From Actinoallomurus sp963850195 (lineage in GTDB: Bacteria > Actinomycetota > Actinomycetes > Streptosporangiales > Streptosporangiaceae): a stretch of 64,000 nucleotides of DNA. A program made the translations under genes and the position numbers. Of this stretch, positions 7,850 through 15,808 are shown in pieces; position 1 is the stretch's first letter, and each line of letters starts with the position of its first letter. Under the pieces are notes generated by a model that was not told the DNA's origin, ran no database searches, and saw only the letters and a list, made by a program, of their open reading frames with translations. The stretch is taken from assembly GCA_963850195.1 (NCBI GenBank), contig CAWKKD010000004.1, forward strand, positions 496,001 through 560,000. The letters run 5' to 3'.

Positions 7850-8902
7850 TCAGGCTTCGCTCGCGCCGGTGAGGGCCGCGACGGCGAGATCGCCGAGGCT
7901 GGGCAGGTCGTAGCCTCCTTCTTGGACGAGGACCGTCGGGGCCAGCCCGGCGATGAGACGACAGGCCTCCCGGTAACCGGCCGGGGTGACGTCGAGCGGG
8001 CTTTCGGGGTCCGTGGCCGCGGCGTCCAGGCCGAGCGAGACGACGACGGCGTCGGCGCCTCGGGCGTCCTCGCAGAGGCGGCTCACGGCGTCGAGCCAGG
8101 CGTCATCGCCGGTGCCCGGAGAGACCGGAACGTTGCGGTTCGCGCCTTCGCCTTCGCCACGGCCGCGCTCGTCGGCGAATCCGGCGTAGTGGGGGAACCA
8201 CCCTGCGCCCGGATCGATATGGACGGAGCCGTAGTAGACGTCCCGACGGCCGTAGAAGATCGCCTGAGTGCCGTTGCCGTGATGGGCGTCGATGTCGATG
8301 ACGGCCACGCGTTCGGCACTCCGGTCACGGAGTGCCTGGGCGGCCATGGCCGCATTGTTCAGATAACACGAGCCGCCGTACGCGTCGCGGGTGACGTGGT
8401 GGCCGGGCGGACGGCACAGGCCGTAGGCCACCCTGCGGCCACCGGCGACCAGGTCGGCCGCCGTCTGGGCGACGTCCACGGCACCGCGTATGGCGTCCCA
8501 GCTACCGCGGCCTACGAGGGTCATCGTGTCGTAGCAGTAGCGCCCGGCCCGACCATGGGCCGCTGCCGCCTCACGCAAGGGCAGCCCGTCGAGCATGGCC
8601 TCTGTGGGGAAGAGATAGGGGACGACACGCTCGCGTCCATAGCCTGCCGTCTGCCATTCGTCCCAGATGGTCGCCAGGTGATCGACCAGCGAATCGCTGT
8701 GCACCGTTCGGAGTACGCGATCATCATGCGGTTCCGCGGAAACGACCTGCGCGCCCGCCGCGACCAGCGCGTCGCGCAGGATGACCGCCCGCTCGGGGAC
8801 TTCCGTACCGGCGAGGGGCTCTCCGAGCCAGACCTCGTGAACGGGCTCGTGCAGCAGGCATTTCTCGTCCCACACCAAGGGAATATCAAGGCTATTTGTC
8901 AT
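7850..8902 (-). CDS. Class II histone-deacetylase-like zinc amidohydrolase
   Basis: 350 residues of the HDAC / acetylpolyamine amidohydrolase superfamily. PPGHH holds the His168-His169 charge relay, DIDAHHGNG supplies zinc ligands Asp205 and His207, GLDAAATDPES supplies Asp293, and QEGGYD holds the transition-state Tyr. Bacterial members remove acetyl or other acyl groups from small amines, amino acids or peptides rather than histones. It is divergent, with only 34 bp between, from a P1-family aminopeptidase, and lies beside a peptide ABC importer. A role in deacylating imported peptides or amides is inferred from this context. Confidence 0.9.
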   Translation of the reverse strand: MTNSLDIPLVWDEKCLLHEPVHEVWLGEPLAGTEVPERAVILRDALVAAGAQVVSAEPHDDRVLRTVHSDSLVDHLATIWDEWQTAGYGRERVVPYLFPTEAMLDGLPLREAAAAHGRAGRYCYDTMTLVGRGSWDAIRGAVDVAQTAADLVAGGRRVAYGLCRPPGHHVTRDAYGGSCYLNNAAMAAQALRDRSAERVAVIDIDAHHGNGTQAIFYGRRDVYYGSVHIDPGAGWFPHYAGFADERGRGEGEGANRNVPVSPGTGDDAWLDAVSRLCEDARGADAVVVSLGLDAAATDPESPLDVTPAGYREACRLIAGLAPTVLVQEGGYDLPSLGDLAVAALTGASEA

Positions 8903-8936
8903 ACTTTATCCATATTTGAACGGTTAGCATATTGGA
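8903..8936. promoter_or_regulatory. Compact divergent promoter region between HDAC-like and P1 peptidase genes
   Basis: Only 34 bases separate two divergent start codons, and the stretch is unusually AT-rich for this DNA. On the plus strand TAGCAT ends six bases before the ATG, which is the spacing of a -10 element for a leaderless transcript. No Shine-Dalgarno sequence is present at proper distance on either side. Confidence 0.4.
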
Positions 8937-10001
8937 ATGCCTCGACTTATCGACCTTCAAATCGCCATCGGCCCCTACCCGTCCGGGCCTACCGGCTCGG
9001 TGCTGGACGTCCCGGGGGCCGGGCTCGGGCACGCCACCGTCTGGCGGGACGAGGAGCCTCCGCCCATGGGGCGCGGTGTGGCCCGTACCGGGGTGACCGT
9101 GGTCGACCCCGGGGGCGATCTGTTCGCTTCGCCCGTCCCGATGGGCGGGGCGGTCCTCAACGGAGCGGGCGAGTGCACCGGGTTCATGACCGGCCAGGAA
9201 TGGGGGGTCGCCGAGTCGCCGATCTTCCTGACCTCGACCATGCAGCTCGGGCGGGTGTACGACGCGGCCTGCGAGCTGATGATGGCCGAGCAGCCTGCCA
9301 TCGGGACCGATGACGTGCTGATCCCCATCGTCGCGGAGTGCGATGACAGCTTCTTGAACGATGCGCGCCGGATGCAGGTGACCGCGGACGATGTGTCCGC
9401 CGCCCTGGCCGCTGCGCGCGCCTCTGCCGGCGGCACCGTTTTCGCGGAGGGCGCCGTCGGTTCGGGCACCGGGATGAGCTGCCTGGGTTACAAGGGCGGC
9501 ATCGGGACCGCCTCCCGTGTACTGCCGGACGGGCACACGGTCGGCGTGGTGACGATGACGAACTTCGGAGAGCACGGGCGGCTGACGTTCGCCGGTGTTC
9601 CCGCGGGCCGTCTGCTGCCCGAGCCCGGGTCGCCGGCCGCTCCCCCGGCGGGCTCGTGCATCGTGGCGGTCCTCACCGACGCTCCGCTCGACGCGAAGTC
9701 CTGCGGCCGCCTGGCCACCCGTGCCGGCCTCGGCCTGGCCCGTACGGGCAGCACCGCCCACCACGGCAGCGGCGAGATCTTCATCGCCCTCGCCACCGGC
9801 CTGCGCGCCCCCCGAGGCTCGGCCCCGGCCGGAACCCCGCTGGCCGGACGCGCCCTCGACCCGTACTTCGCCGCCGTCGTCGACGCCACCGAGGAGGCCG
9901 TCCTCAACAGCCTTCTGCAGGCCGTCACGGTGACGGGTCGCGACGGCAACACCTCCCATGCGCTGCCCGCCGACGAACTCCTCAAGTACCTGCCGAGGTA
10001 G
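8937..10001 (+). CDS. P1 family peptidase (DmpA/BapA-type self-cleaving aminopeptidase, S58)
   Basis: 354 residues. The family stretch CLGYKGGIGTASR is at ~182-194, and the next conserved block begins with the Gly239-Ser240 pair followed by CIVAVLTDAPL. In DmpA and BapA the bond before this Ser is cut autocatalytically, giving alpha and beta chains with Ser as N-terminal nucleophile. The LART...GSGEIFIAL region that follows is also conserved. Characterised relatives release N-terminal D-amino acids or beta-amino acids from short peptides. No signal peptide is seen, so it should act in the cytoplasm on imported peptides. Transcription is probably leaderless. Confidence 0.9.
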   Translation: MPRLIDLQIAIGPYPSGPTGSVLDVPGAGLGHATVWRDEEPPPMGRGVARTGVTVVDPGGDLFASPVPMGGAVLNGAGECTGFMTGQEWGVAESPIFLTSTMQLGRVYDAACELMMAEQPAIGTDDVLIPIVAECDDSFLNDARRMQVTADDVSAALAAARASAGGTVFAEGAVGSGTGMSCLGYKGGIGTASRVLPDGHTVGVVTMTNFGEHGRLTFAGVPAGRLLPEPGSPAAPPAGSCIVAVLTDAPLDAKSCGRLATRAGLGLARTGSTAHHGSGEIFIALATGLRAPRGSAPAGTPLAGRALDPYFAAVVDATEEAVLNSLLQAVTVTGRDGNTSHALPADELLKYLPR

Positions 10002-10030
10002 CCGAGCGCTCGGCGGCCCCGGAGCGCTTG

Positions 10031-11011
10031 TCATGCGCGCGTTTCGAGATCGGCGTGATGGCAGGCGGCCTGGTGGGCGGTACGGTCGGCGGGCAGTACG
10101 GGCAGGTCGGTGCCCAGGCAGAGGTCGAGATGGCCGGCCCGCTCGGCTTCGCCGCCGGCGACGATCGGGCAGCGAGGGTGGAAACGGCAGCCGGGCGGTA
10201 CCCGGGTGGGGTCCGGGGGTTCACCGCTCAGCACCATCGGTGGTGTCCGCGACTCCGGGAGCACCGAGAGGAGCGCCTGTGTGTACGGGTGCCGGGGGTT
10301 CTTCAGGACGTCTTCGACGGGACCGGATTCGACGATGCGGCCCAGGTACATGACGGCGATCCGGTCGGCGATGTTCCAGGCCAGGCCCAGGTCATGGGTG
10401 ACGACCAGCGCGGCCAGGCCGAGTTCGTCGCGCAGGCGCAGCAGGAGCGCGAGGATCTCTCCGCGCACCGAGGCGTCCAGCGAGGCCACGGGCTCGTCGG
10501 CGATGAGGATCTGAGGATCCAGTACCAGCGCGCCCGCGATGACGACGCGCTGCCTCTGCCCGCCGGACAGCTCGTGCGGGTAGCGCTCGAAGAACCGCTC
10601 CGGCGGCCGTAGCCCGCACCGCGACAGGGCGGCGGCCACCCGTTCCTTCTCATCTTCGATGCGATGGATGCGCAGGCCCTCGGCCACGGCCTCGTACACC
10701 GTGTGCCGCGGGTTCAGCGCGCCCGTCGGATCCTGCAGGATGAGCTGCGCCGTCCGCCGGTACCGCTTCAGCGCCTTGCTGGAGTAACCCAGTGGCCGCC
10801 CGTCGAACGTGACCTGCCCGGCGGTGGGGCGCTCCAGCCCGAGCAGGCTCCGCGCCAACGTCGTCTTCCCGCACCCGGACTCGCCGACCAGCGCCACGAT
10901 CTCCCCCGGCGCCACGTCGAGTGTCACGTCGTCCACCGCCCGCGCGGTGACCGCCCCGCGGAAGTGCACGTGCAGATTCCGCGCCGCCAGCACACCGGAC
11001 TCAGAAGTCAT
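10031..11011 (-). CDS. Oligopeptide/dipeptide ABC transporter, ATP-binding subunit (DppF/OppF-like)
   Basis: 326 residues. Walker A is GESGCGKTT, the signature is LSGGQRQR, and Walker B ends LIADEPVASLDAS. The C-terminal oligopeptide extension with CRFHPRCPI is diagnostic of the Dpp/Opp group, whose Cys residues can hold an Fe-S cluster in some members. Last gene of a five-gene operon (substrate-binding protein, two permeases, two ATPases), starting within the stop codon of the preceding ATPase (ATGA overlap). It drives import together with the 11008-12033 subunit. Confidence 0.93.
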   Translation of the reverse strand: MTSESGVLAARNLHVHFRGAVTARAVDDVTLDVAPGEIVALVGESGCGKTTLARSLLGLERPTAGQVTFDGRPLGYSSKALKRYRRTAQLILQDPTGALNPRHTVYEAVAEGLRIHRIEDEKERVAAALSRCGLRPPERFFERYPHELSGGQRQRVVIAGALVLDPQILIADEPVASLDASVRGEILALLLRLRDELGLAALVVTHDLGLAWNIADRIAVMYLGRIVESGPVEDVLKNPRHPYTQALLSVLPESRTPPMVLSGEPPDPTRVPPGCRFHPRCPIVAGGEAERAGHLDLCLGTDLPVLPADRTAHQAACHHADLETRA

Positions 11012-12033
11012 ACCGAGGTCTCCCCCGCGTCAGAAGAAGCATCACCGGGCAGGGCAGCCGCGCTCGGCGAGGCTGTGGGCACGTCGCGGACTCGGACGCA
11101 GGCGGCGCTGCGGGAGGGAGCCACGGGCCAAAGGGTCGTGTGCACCGACTCGCACTCGGCGACGGCAACGGGACAGCGCGGGTGGAAGGTGCAGCCTTCC
11201 GGTAGATGCGCCGGATCCGGAGGGTCCCCGGGCAGGCCACGGGGAGCGAGGCGGGAGCGCGGATCGCCGATGACCGGGAAGGCGGCGGCCAGGGCCTCGG
11301 TGTAGGGGTGGCGCGGGTCGGTGAAGACCTCGCCGGCGGGGCCCGTCTCGACCAGGCGGCCCGCGTACATGACGGCCAGGTCGTCGCAGACCGACGAGAG
11401 CACCGAGAGGTCGTGACTGATCATGATGAGGCCCAGCCCCTGGGACGTCACCAGGTCCTGGATGAGCTTGAGGACCTGGGCCTGGATCATGACGTCCAGG
11501 GCCGTGGTGGGCTCGTCCGCGACGATCAGATGCGGGGAGAGTGCCAGGGCCATGGCGATCATGACGCGCTGCTTCTGGCCGCCGGAGAGTTCGTGCGGGT
11601 AGGCGCGGGCGCGTGCGGTGGGCAGGCCGACCTGCTCCAGCAAGGAGCCCACGCGCCGCATCGCCTCGGACTCGGTGGCCTTGGAGTGCAGGAGGATCGG
11701 TTCGGCGATCTGGCGGCCGATGCGCTGCACCGGGTTGAGCGAGTGCATGGCGCCCTGGAAGACGATCGACGCACCGGCCCAGCGGACGGCACGCAGCCGC
11801 CCCCAGGACATGGTCAAGATGTCCTCGCCCTCGAAGAGGATCCGCCCGCCGACCATCGCCGACTTGGGAAGCAGCCGCAGCACCGAGGCGACCAGCGTGG
11901 ACTTGCCGCAACCGGATTCGCCCGCGACGCCGAGGCTGCGGCCGGGCCGCAGCGAGAGGTCCACTCCACGCAGCGCCGGGACGTCCCCACCGGCCGGCCG
12001 GTAGGTCACGGAAAGATCGGAGATCTCGAGCAT
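11008..12033 (-). CDS. Oligopeptide/dipeptide ABC transporter, ATP-binding subunit (DppD/OppD-like)
   Basis: 341 residues from the ATG at 12033, which overlaps the upstream permease stop (ATGA). Walker A is GESGCGKST, the signature LSGGQKQR, and Walker B VADEPTTALD; the C-terminal extension contains CTFHPRCPV. The first motif after the start, LEISDLSVTY, is the usual beginning of such subunits, so the longer open frame reaching into the permease gene is not used. It pairs with the downstream ATPase to form the ATP-hydrolysing dimer of the importer. Confidence 0.93.
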   Translation of the reverse strand: MLEISDLSVTYRPAGGDVPALRGVDLSLRPGRSLGVAGESGCGKSTLVASVLRLLPKSAMVGGRILFEGEDILTMSWGRLRAVRWAGASIVFQGAMHSLNPVQRIGRQIAEPILLHSKATESEAMRRVGSLLEQVGLPTARARAYPHELSGGQKQRVMIAMALALSPHLIVADEPTTALDVMIQAQVLKLIQDLVTSQGLGLIMISHDLSVLSSVCDDLAVMYAGRLVETGPAGEVFTDPRHPYTEALAAAFPVIGDPRSRLAPRGLPGDPPDPAHLPEGCTFHPRCPVAVAECESVHTTLWPVAPSRSAACVRVRDVPTASPSAAALPGDASSDAGETSV

Positions 12034-12902
12034 CAGCGCTCCCGCAGGGCCGGGTTGAGCACGGACTCCAGCGCCCGGCCGCACAGGGTGAAGGCCAGCA
12101 CGATCAGGACGATCCCGAGGCCGGGCGCGAGCAGCCACCACGCGTTGCCCGCCGAGACGGCCCCCGCGTTGAACGCCTCCTCCAGGACCGTTCCCCAGGA
12201 GATCCGCACCGGGTCGCCGAGGCCGAGGAACGACAGCGTGCTCTCCGAGAGGATCGCGATCGCGACCGTGAGGATCGTGTTGGCGAAGACCATCGGCATG
12301 ACGTTCGGGATCACGTGCCGCGACATCTGGTGCCAGTGGCCCGCGCCCAGCACACGCGCCCGTTCCAGATAGGGCCGCGACTCGACGGCCAGCGTCTGCG
12401 CCCAGATCAGCCGCGCCGTCCCCGACCACGAGGTCAGACCGATCACGACGATCGTGGTCGACAGCCGCGGCCCGAGGATCGTCTGCAGGACGATCGCGAG
12501 CGGCAGGAAGGGCATGACGAGGAACCAGTCGTCCAGCCGCATGAGCCACGCGCCTGTACGGCCACGGAAGTGCCCGGCGAGCACCCCGATGAGCGTTCCG
12601 ATGATCATGGAAAGGACGGTCGCGAGCAGCCCGACGAGCAGCGAGATCCGGCTTCCCCAGATCACCAGCGTGAGCACGGAGCGCCCGGCCTTGTCCGTCC
12701 CGAACAGATAGTGCGGGCTGGGGCCCGCGCTGGGCGGCCCGGTCGCCTGGGTGACGTCCAGGCCCGATTTGTCGGCGAGAATCGGGGCGAGCAAGGCCAT
12801 CAGGCAGAACACCACGAGGATGGTCAGCCCGACCATTCCCGCACGTTGCGCCCGGAAATGCCGCCAGCTGCGGGCGAGAGCGGTGACACGGCGACGGTTC
12901 AT
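12033..12902 (-). CDS. Peptide ABC transporter permease (DppC/OppC-like)
   Basis: 289 residues with about six membrane segments. The EAA-type cytoplasmic loop that contacts the ATPase appears as ERARVLGAGHWHQMSRHVIPN. The N-terminal region with SLLVGLLATVLSMIIGTLIG matches the DppC family. Its ATG overlaps the stop of the preceding permease by four bases and its own stop overlaps the next ATPase start, so the operon is fully translationally coupled. Confidence 0.92.
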   Translation of the reverse strand: MNRRRVTALARSWRHFRAQRAGMVGLTILVVFCLMALLAPILADKSGLDVTQATGPPSAGPSPHYLFGTDKAGRSVLTLVIWGSRISLLVGLLATVLSMIIGTLIGVLAGHFRGRTGAWLMRLDDWFLVMPFLPLAIVLQTILGPRLSTTIVVIGLTSWSGTARLIWAQTLAVESRPYLERARVLGAGHWHQMSRHVIPNVMPMVFANTILTVAIAILSESTLSFLGLGDPVRISWGTVLEEAFNAGAVSAGNAWWLLAPGLGIVLIVLAFTLCGRALESVLNPALRER

Positions 12903-13909
12903 GCGTTCCTCACCCGAGGGTCGAAGACGCTGAGCAGCACGTCCGAGATCAGGTTGGCGACGATCACCGACACGGAGAACACGAGGAACGTGCCCTGCAG
13001 GACGGGGAAGTCCGGCGTGCTCAGGGCGTCATAGGAGAGCTGGCCGAGCCCCGGCCAGGAGAAGATCCGCTCGACCGTGACGGCTCCCGAGATGATGAAG
13101 CCGATGTTGAGGAAGATCAGCGTCATGGTCGGGAGCAGGGCGTTGGGCACCGCGTGCCGGCGCCGTACGAGATCGTCCCGCAGGCCCTTGGCCCGTGCGG
13201 TGGTCAGGTAGTCGGCGCCCATCTCGTCCAGGAGCGAGGAGCGCATGACCATGCTGTACTGCGCCAGATAGGTGAACGTCATCGCGCAGACCGGCAGCGT
13301 GAGATGCCAGATGACGTCCACGAACCCCTCGGGCGACCAGCCGTTCACGCCGTGGCTGATCATGTTGCCGGTCGGGAAGAGCCCCCCGAACACGATCAGC
13401 AGGACGAGCCCGAACCAGAAGGTCGGGACCGCGTAGAGCGCGTTCGAGAGCAGGTCGGTGACCGTGTCGAAGCGGCTGCCCCGCTTCCACGCGCCGCGGA
13501 TGCCGATCCAGATCCCGATCACCGCGGCCAGCAGCGTCGACAGGCCGATGAGCAGGACGGTCGGCCAGATCCGTTCGGCGATCAGCGACGATACCGGCGT
13601 GTGGTGCTGCCAGGAGATCCCCAGATCGCCGCGGGCCGTGTTGCGCAGGTAGTCGATGAACTGCCGGTACAGCGGCTGGTTCAGGCCGAAGTTCCGGCGC
13701 ATCTCCGCGATCTGCTCGGGTGGGACGGCCCGGTTGCGGGTCAGGTTCTTCGCCGGGTCGCCGGGCAGCACCCGGAACAGGAAGAAGTTGAAGACCAGGA
13801 CGAAGGCCAGGGTCACCACCGCGCCCAGGACCTTGACGCGGATCGTACGGAGGAAACCCCCGCCGGGCCGTTCGACCGCGGCGGGGATCTCGATGACCGG
13901 GCTACTCAC
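12899..13909 (-). CDS. Peptide ABC transporter permease (DppB/OppB-like)
   Basis: 336 residues from a GTG at 13909 that overlaps the end of the substrate-binding protein gene (GTGAGTAG). The N-terminal signature RVLPGDPA and the loop TARAKGLRDDLVRRRHAVPN are typical of DppB. Several hydrophobic helices follow, including a conserved C-terminal GAVTVERIFSWPGLG. Longer frames reaching 14098 run through the upstream gene and have shadow composition, so they were rejected. Forms the membrane pore with the DppC-like protein. Confidence 0.92.
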   Translation of the reverse strand: MSSPVIEIPAAVERPGGGFLRTIRVKVLGAVVTLAFVLVFNFFLFRVLPGDPAKNLTRNRAVPPEQIAEMRRNFGLNQPLYRQFIDYLRNTARGDLGISWQHHTPVSSLIAERIWPTVLLIGLSTLLAAVIGIWIGIRGAWKRGSRFDTVTDLLSNALYAVPTFWFGLVLLIVFGGLFPTGNMISHGVNGWSPEGFVDVIWHLTLPVCAMTFTYLAQYSMVMRSSLLDEMGADYLTTARAKGLRDDLVRRRHAVPNALLPTMTLIFLNIGFIISGAVTVERIFSWPGLGQLSYDALSTPDFPVLQGTFLVFSVSVIVANLISDVLLSVFDPRVRNA

Positions 13910-15728
13910 GCTCGTCCGCCGTGCTCGTCCGGCGCCGGCGCACCACGAGGTATCCGCCGGCGAGCAGGACGACCACCACGGCGGCACCACCGGCGAACAG
14001 GCCGATGTTCGGGCCCTTGGACTTCGCGGCGTCGGCGCTGATCGGGGCGACCGTCCGGTAGCTCCAGTAGCCGGATGGCTGGAACAGCACCGGGCCACCG
14101 GGCTGCGGCATCGAGACCATGCCGGTGAACCGGTCGCTGCGGTAGGCCTGCAGCTCGGAGTAGTAGTACGTCACCGCGTACGGGACGTCGTCGTAGAGGA
14201 TCTTCTCCATCTGCTTGACGATCTCGGCGCGCTTGCCCGCGTCGAGCTCGGCCTTCTGCTGCTGGTAGAGCGCGTCGTACTGCTTGTTGCAGTAGAAGCT
14301 GTCGTCCAGGCCGCCGGTGTAGTCGCCCGGCTTTCCGGACGAGCGCTGGTCGCAGGTGAAGACGGACAGCTGGTAGTCGGGGTCGGGCTCGACGCCCCAG
14401 CCCCACTCGAACAGGTCGAACTCTCCGTTGCCGATGACCTCGGTGAGCTTGGCCTCGGCCATCACCCGCAGGGTCACCTGGATGCCCAGCTGTTTGAACC
14501 AGCCCTGCACGTACTGGCCGACCTGCTGCGATTCGGGCTGCTCCTGCCGGGCGAAGAAGCGGAACTTCAACTTGGTCCTGCCGTCGGGCGTACGGCGGAT
14601 CCCGTCCGAACCCTTCTTGTAGCCGGCCGCGTCGAGATCCGCGTTCGCCTGCGCGAGGTTGAACGCCTGGGCGTCGTCGGTCGGGACGTAGTGGAACCTG
14701 GACCAGGTGCTGGGGATGACCGAGTCTCCCGGCTTGCCGTAGCCACCGATGATCTTCTTAGTGAGCGTGTGGCGGTCGATCGCCTTGGACAGCGCGCGGC
14801 GGACGGCCGGATCCTTCAGCGCGGGGTTCCCGTCGCCGATGGGCTTGCCGTCGACGGTCGCGGCGCCGCTGTTGAACGCGACCTCGTTGAAGCTGCCCGC
14901 GTCACCGGCGATCGCCTTGATGCCGGGGGTGTTCTTGACCGAGTCGAACAGCGCACTCGTCAGGTTGTTCGCGAAGTCGATCTCGCCGTTCTTCAGCGCC
15001 TGGGTCTCGGCGTCGATGTTGTTGAAGACCCGGAAGACCAGGGTGTCGATCTTCGGGGCTCCACCCCAGTAGTGCGGGTTGGCCTTGAACTCCACGTCCT
15101 GCCCGACGTTGCGCTTGGTCAGGATGAACGGTCCGGAGCCGACGGCGTTCTGCTCGTTCTTGTAGCTGGAGACGGCCTTCTCGTCGACGTTCTTCCAGAT
15201 GTGCTCGGGCAGGATCGGCACGACCAGGCGGTTCATGATCGAGGCCGGTTTGGTGGTCGTGATGACGAGCGTCTGCGGGTCGGGGGCGGTCGCCTCCTTC
15301 ATCACCGCGGTGTAGTTGCCCCAGTTCACCTGCTCGGTGTCGCCGTGGATGATCCGGTTGAACGTGTACGCGGCGTCACTGGCGGTGAGGGGCTGGCCAT
15401 CCGACCAGGTCACGCCCTTACGCATGTGGTAGGTCCAGGTGAGACCGTCGGACGAGCTCTGCCAGGACTCGGCCAGGCGCGGGGTGGGTGTCCCGTCCTT
15501 GGCCGCGTAGTCCATGAGCGCGTCGTACATGACGCCGTTGAGCTCGTAGAAGTTGCTCTGGACGCCGACGAACGGGTTGAGTGAGTCGACGTCCTCGTTC
15601 ATCCCGACCGTGAAGGTGACCTTCGGCCGGCTCGTCGGAGTCGGGGCGCTGGCATTGGCAGCCGCAGGGAGCAGTGCGAGCGCGACGGCGGCCGTGGCGG
15701 CCAGCAGGCGGTGACGGGCTTGGTACAT
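13902..15728 (-). CDS. Peptide ABC transporter substrate-binding protein (SBP family 5) with C-terminal membrane anchor
   Basis: 608 residues. A cleavable-looking signal peptide (hydrophobic to ~residue 25, ending ANASA) is followed by the family 5 substrate-binding fold, for example NEDVDSLNPFVG near the start and YHMRKGVTWSDGQPLTA further in. No lipobox Cys is present. Instead the last ~35 residues form a hydrophobic helix (GGAAVVVVLLAGGYLVV) followed by RRRR, a type I anchor. Lipoprotein anchoring is the norm in Gram-positive bacteria, so this is a variation. First gene of the importer operon, with AGGAGAG before the ATG; divergent from the S9 peptidase gene. Confidence 0.92.
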   Translation of the reverse strand: MYQARHRLLAATAAVALALLPAAANASAPTPTSRPKVTFTVGMNEDVDSLNPFVGVQSNFYELNGVMYDALMDYAAKDGTPTPRLAESWQSSSDGLTWTYHMRKGVTWSDGQPLTASDAAYTFNRIIHGDTEQVNWGNYTAVMKEATAPDPQTLVITTTKPASIMNRLVVPILPEHIWKNVDEKAVSSYKNEQNAVGSGPFILTKRNVGQDVEFKANPHYWGGAPKIDTLVFRVFNNIDAETQALKNGEIDFANNLTSALFDSVKNTPGIKAIAGDAGSFNEVAFNSGAATVDGKPIGDGNPALKDPAVRRALSKAIDRHTLTKKIIGGYGKPGDSVIPSTWSRFHYVPTDDAQAFNLAQANADLDAAGYKKGSDGIRRTPDGRTKLKFRFFARQEQPESQQVGQYVQGWFKQLGIQVTLRVMAEAKLTEVIGNGEFDLFEWGWGVEPDPDYQLSVFTCDQRSSGKPGDYTGGLDDSFYCNKQYDALYQQQKAELDAGKRAEIVKQMEKILYDDVPYAVTYYYSELQAYRSDRFTGMVSMPQPGGPVLFQPSGYWSYRTVAPISADAAKSKGPNIGLFAGGAAVVVVLLAGGYLVVRRRRTSTADERE

Positions 15729-15808
15729 GACTCTCCTGATCGCTTACTCAGTAATTGGAGTGCTTCCCCTCTGCCGGAGCGGGCAGCTGATGGGCTACCG
15801 TCCCGGGC

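Noticed and set aside
13656..15584. 642-codon plus-strand frame opposite the substrate-binding protein gene
   Set aside because: Shadow frame rich in Val/Leu/Arg from reverse-complemented codons; the minus strand has the signal peptide and SBP motifs.
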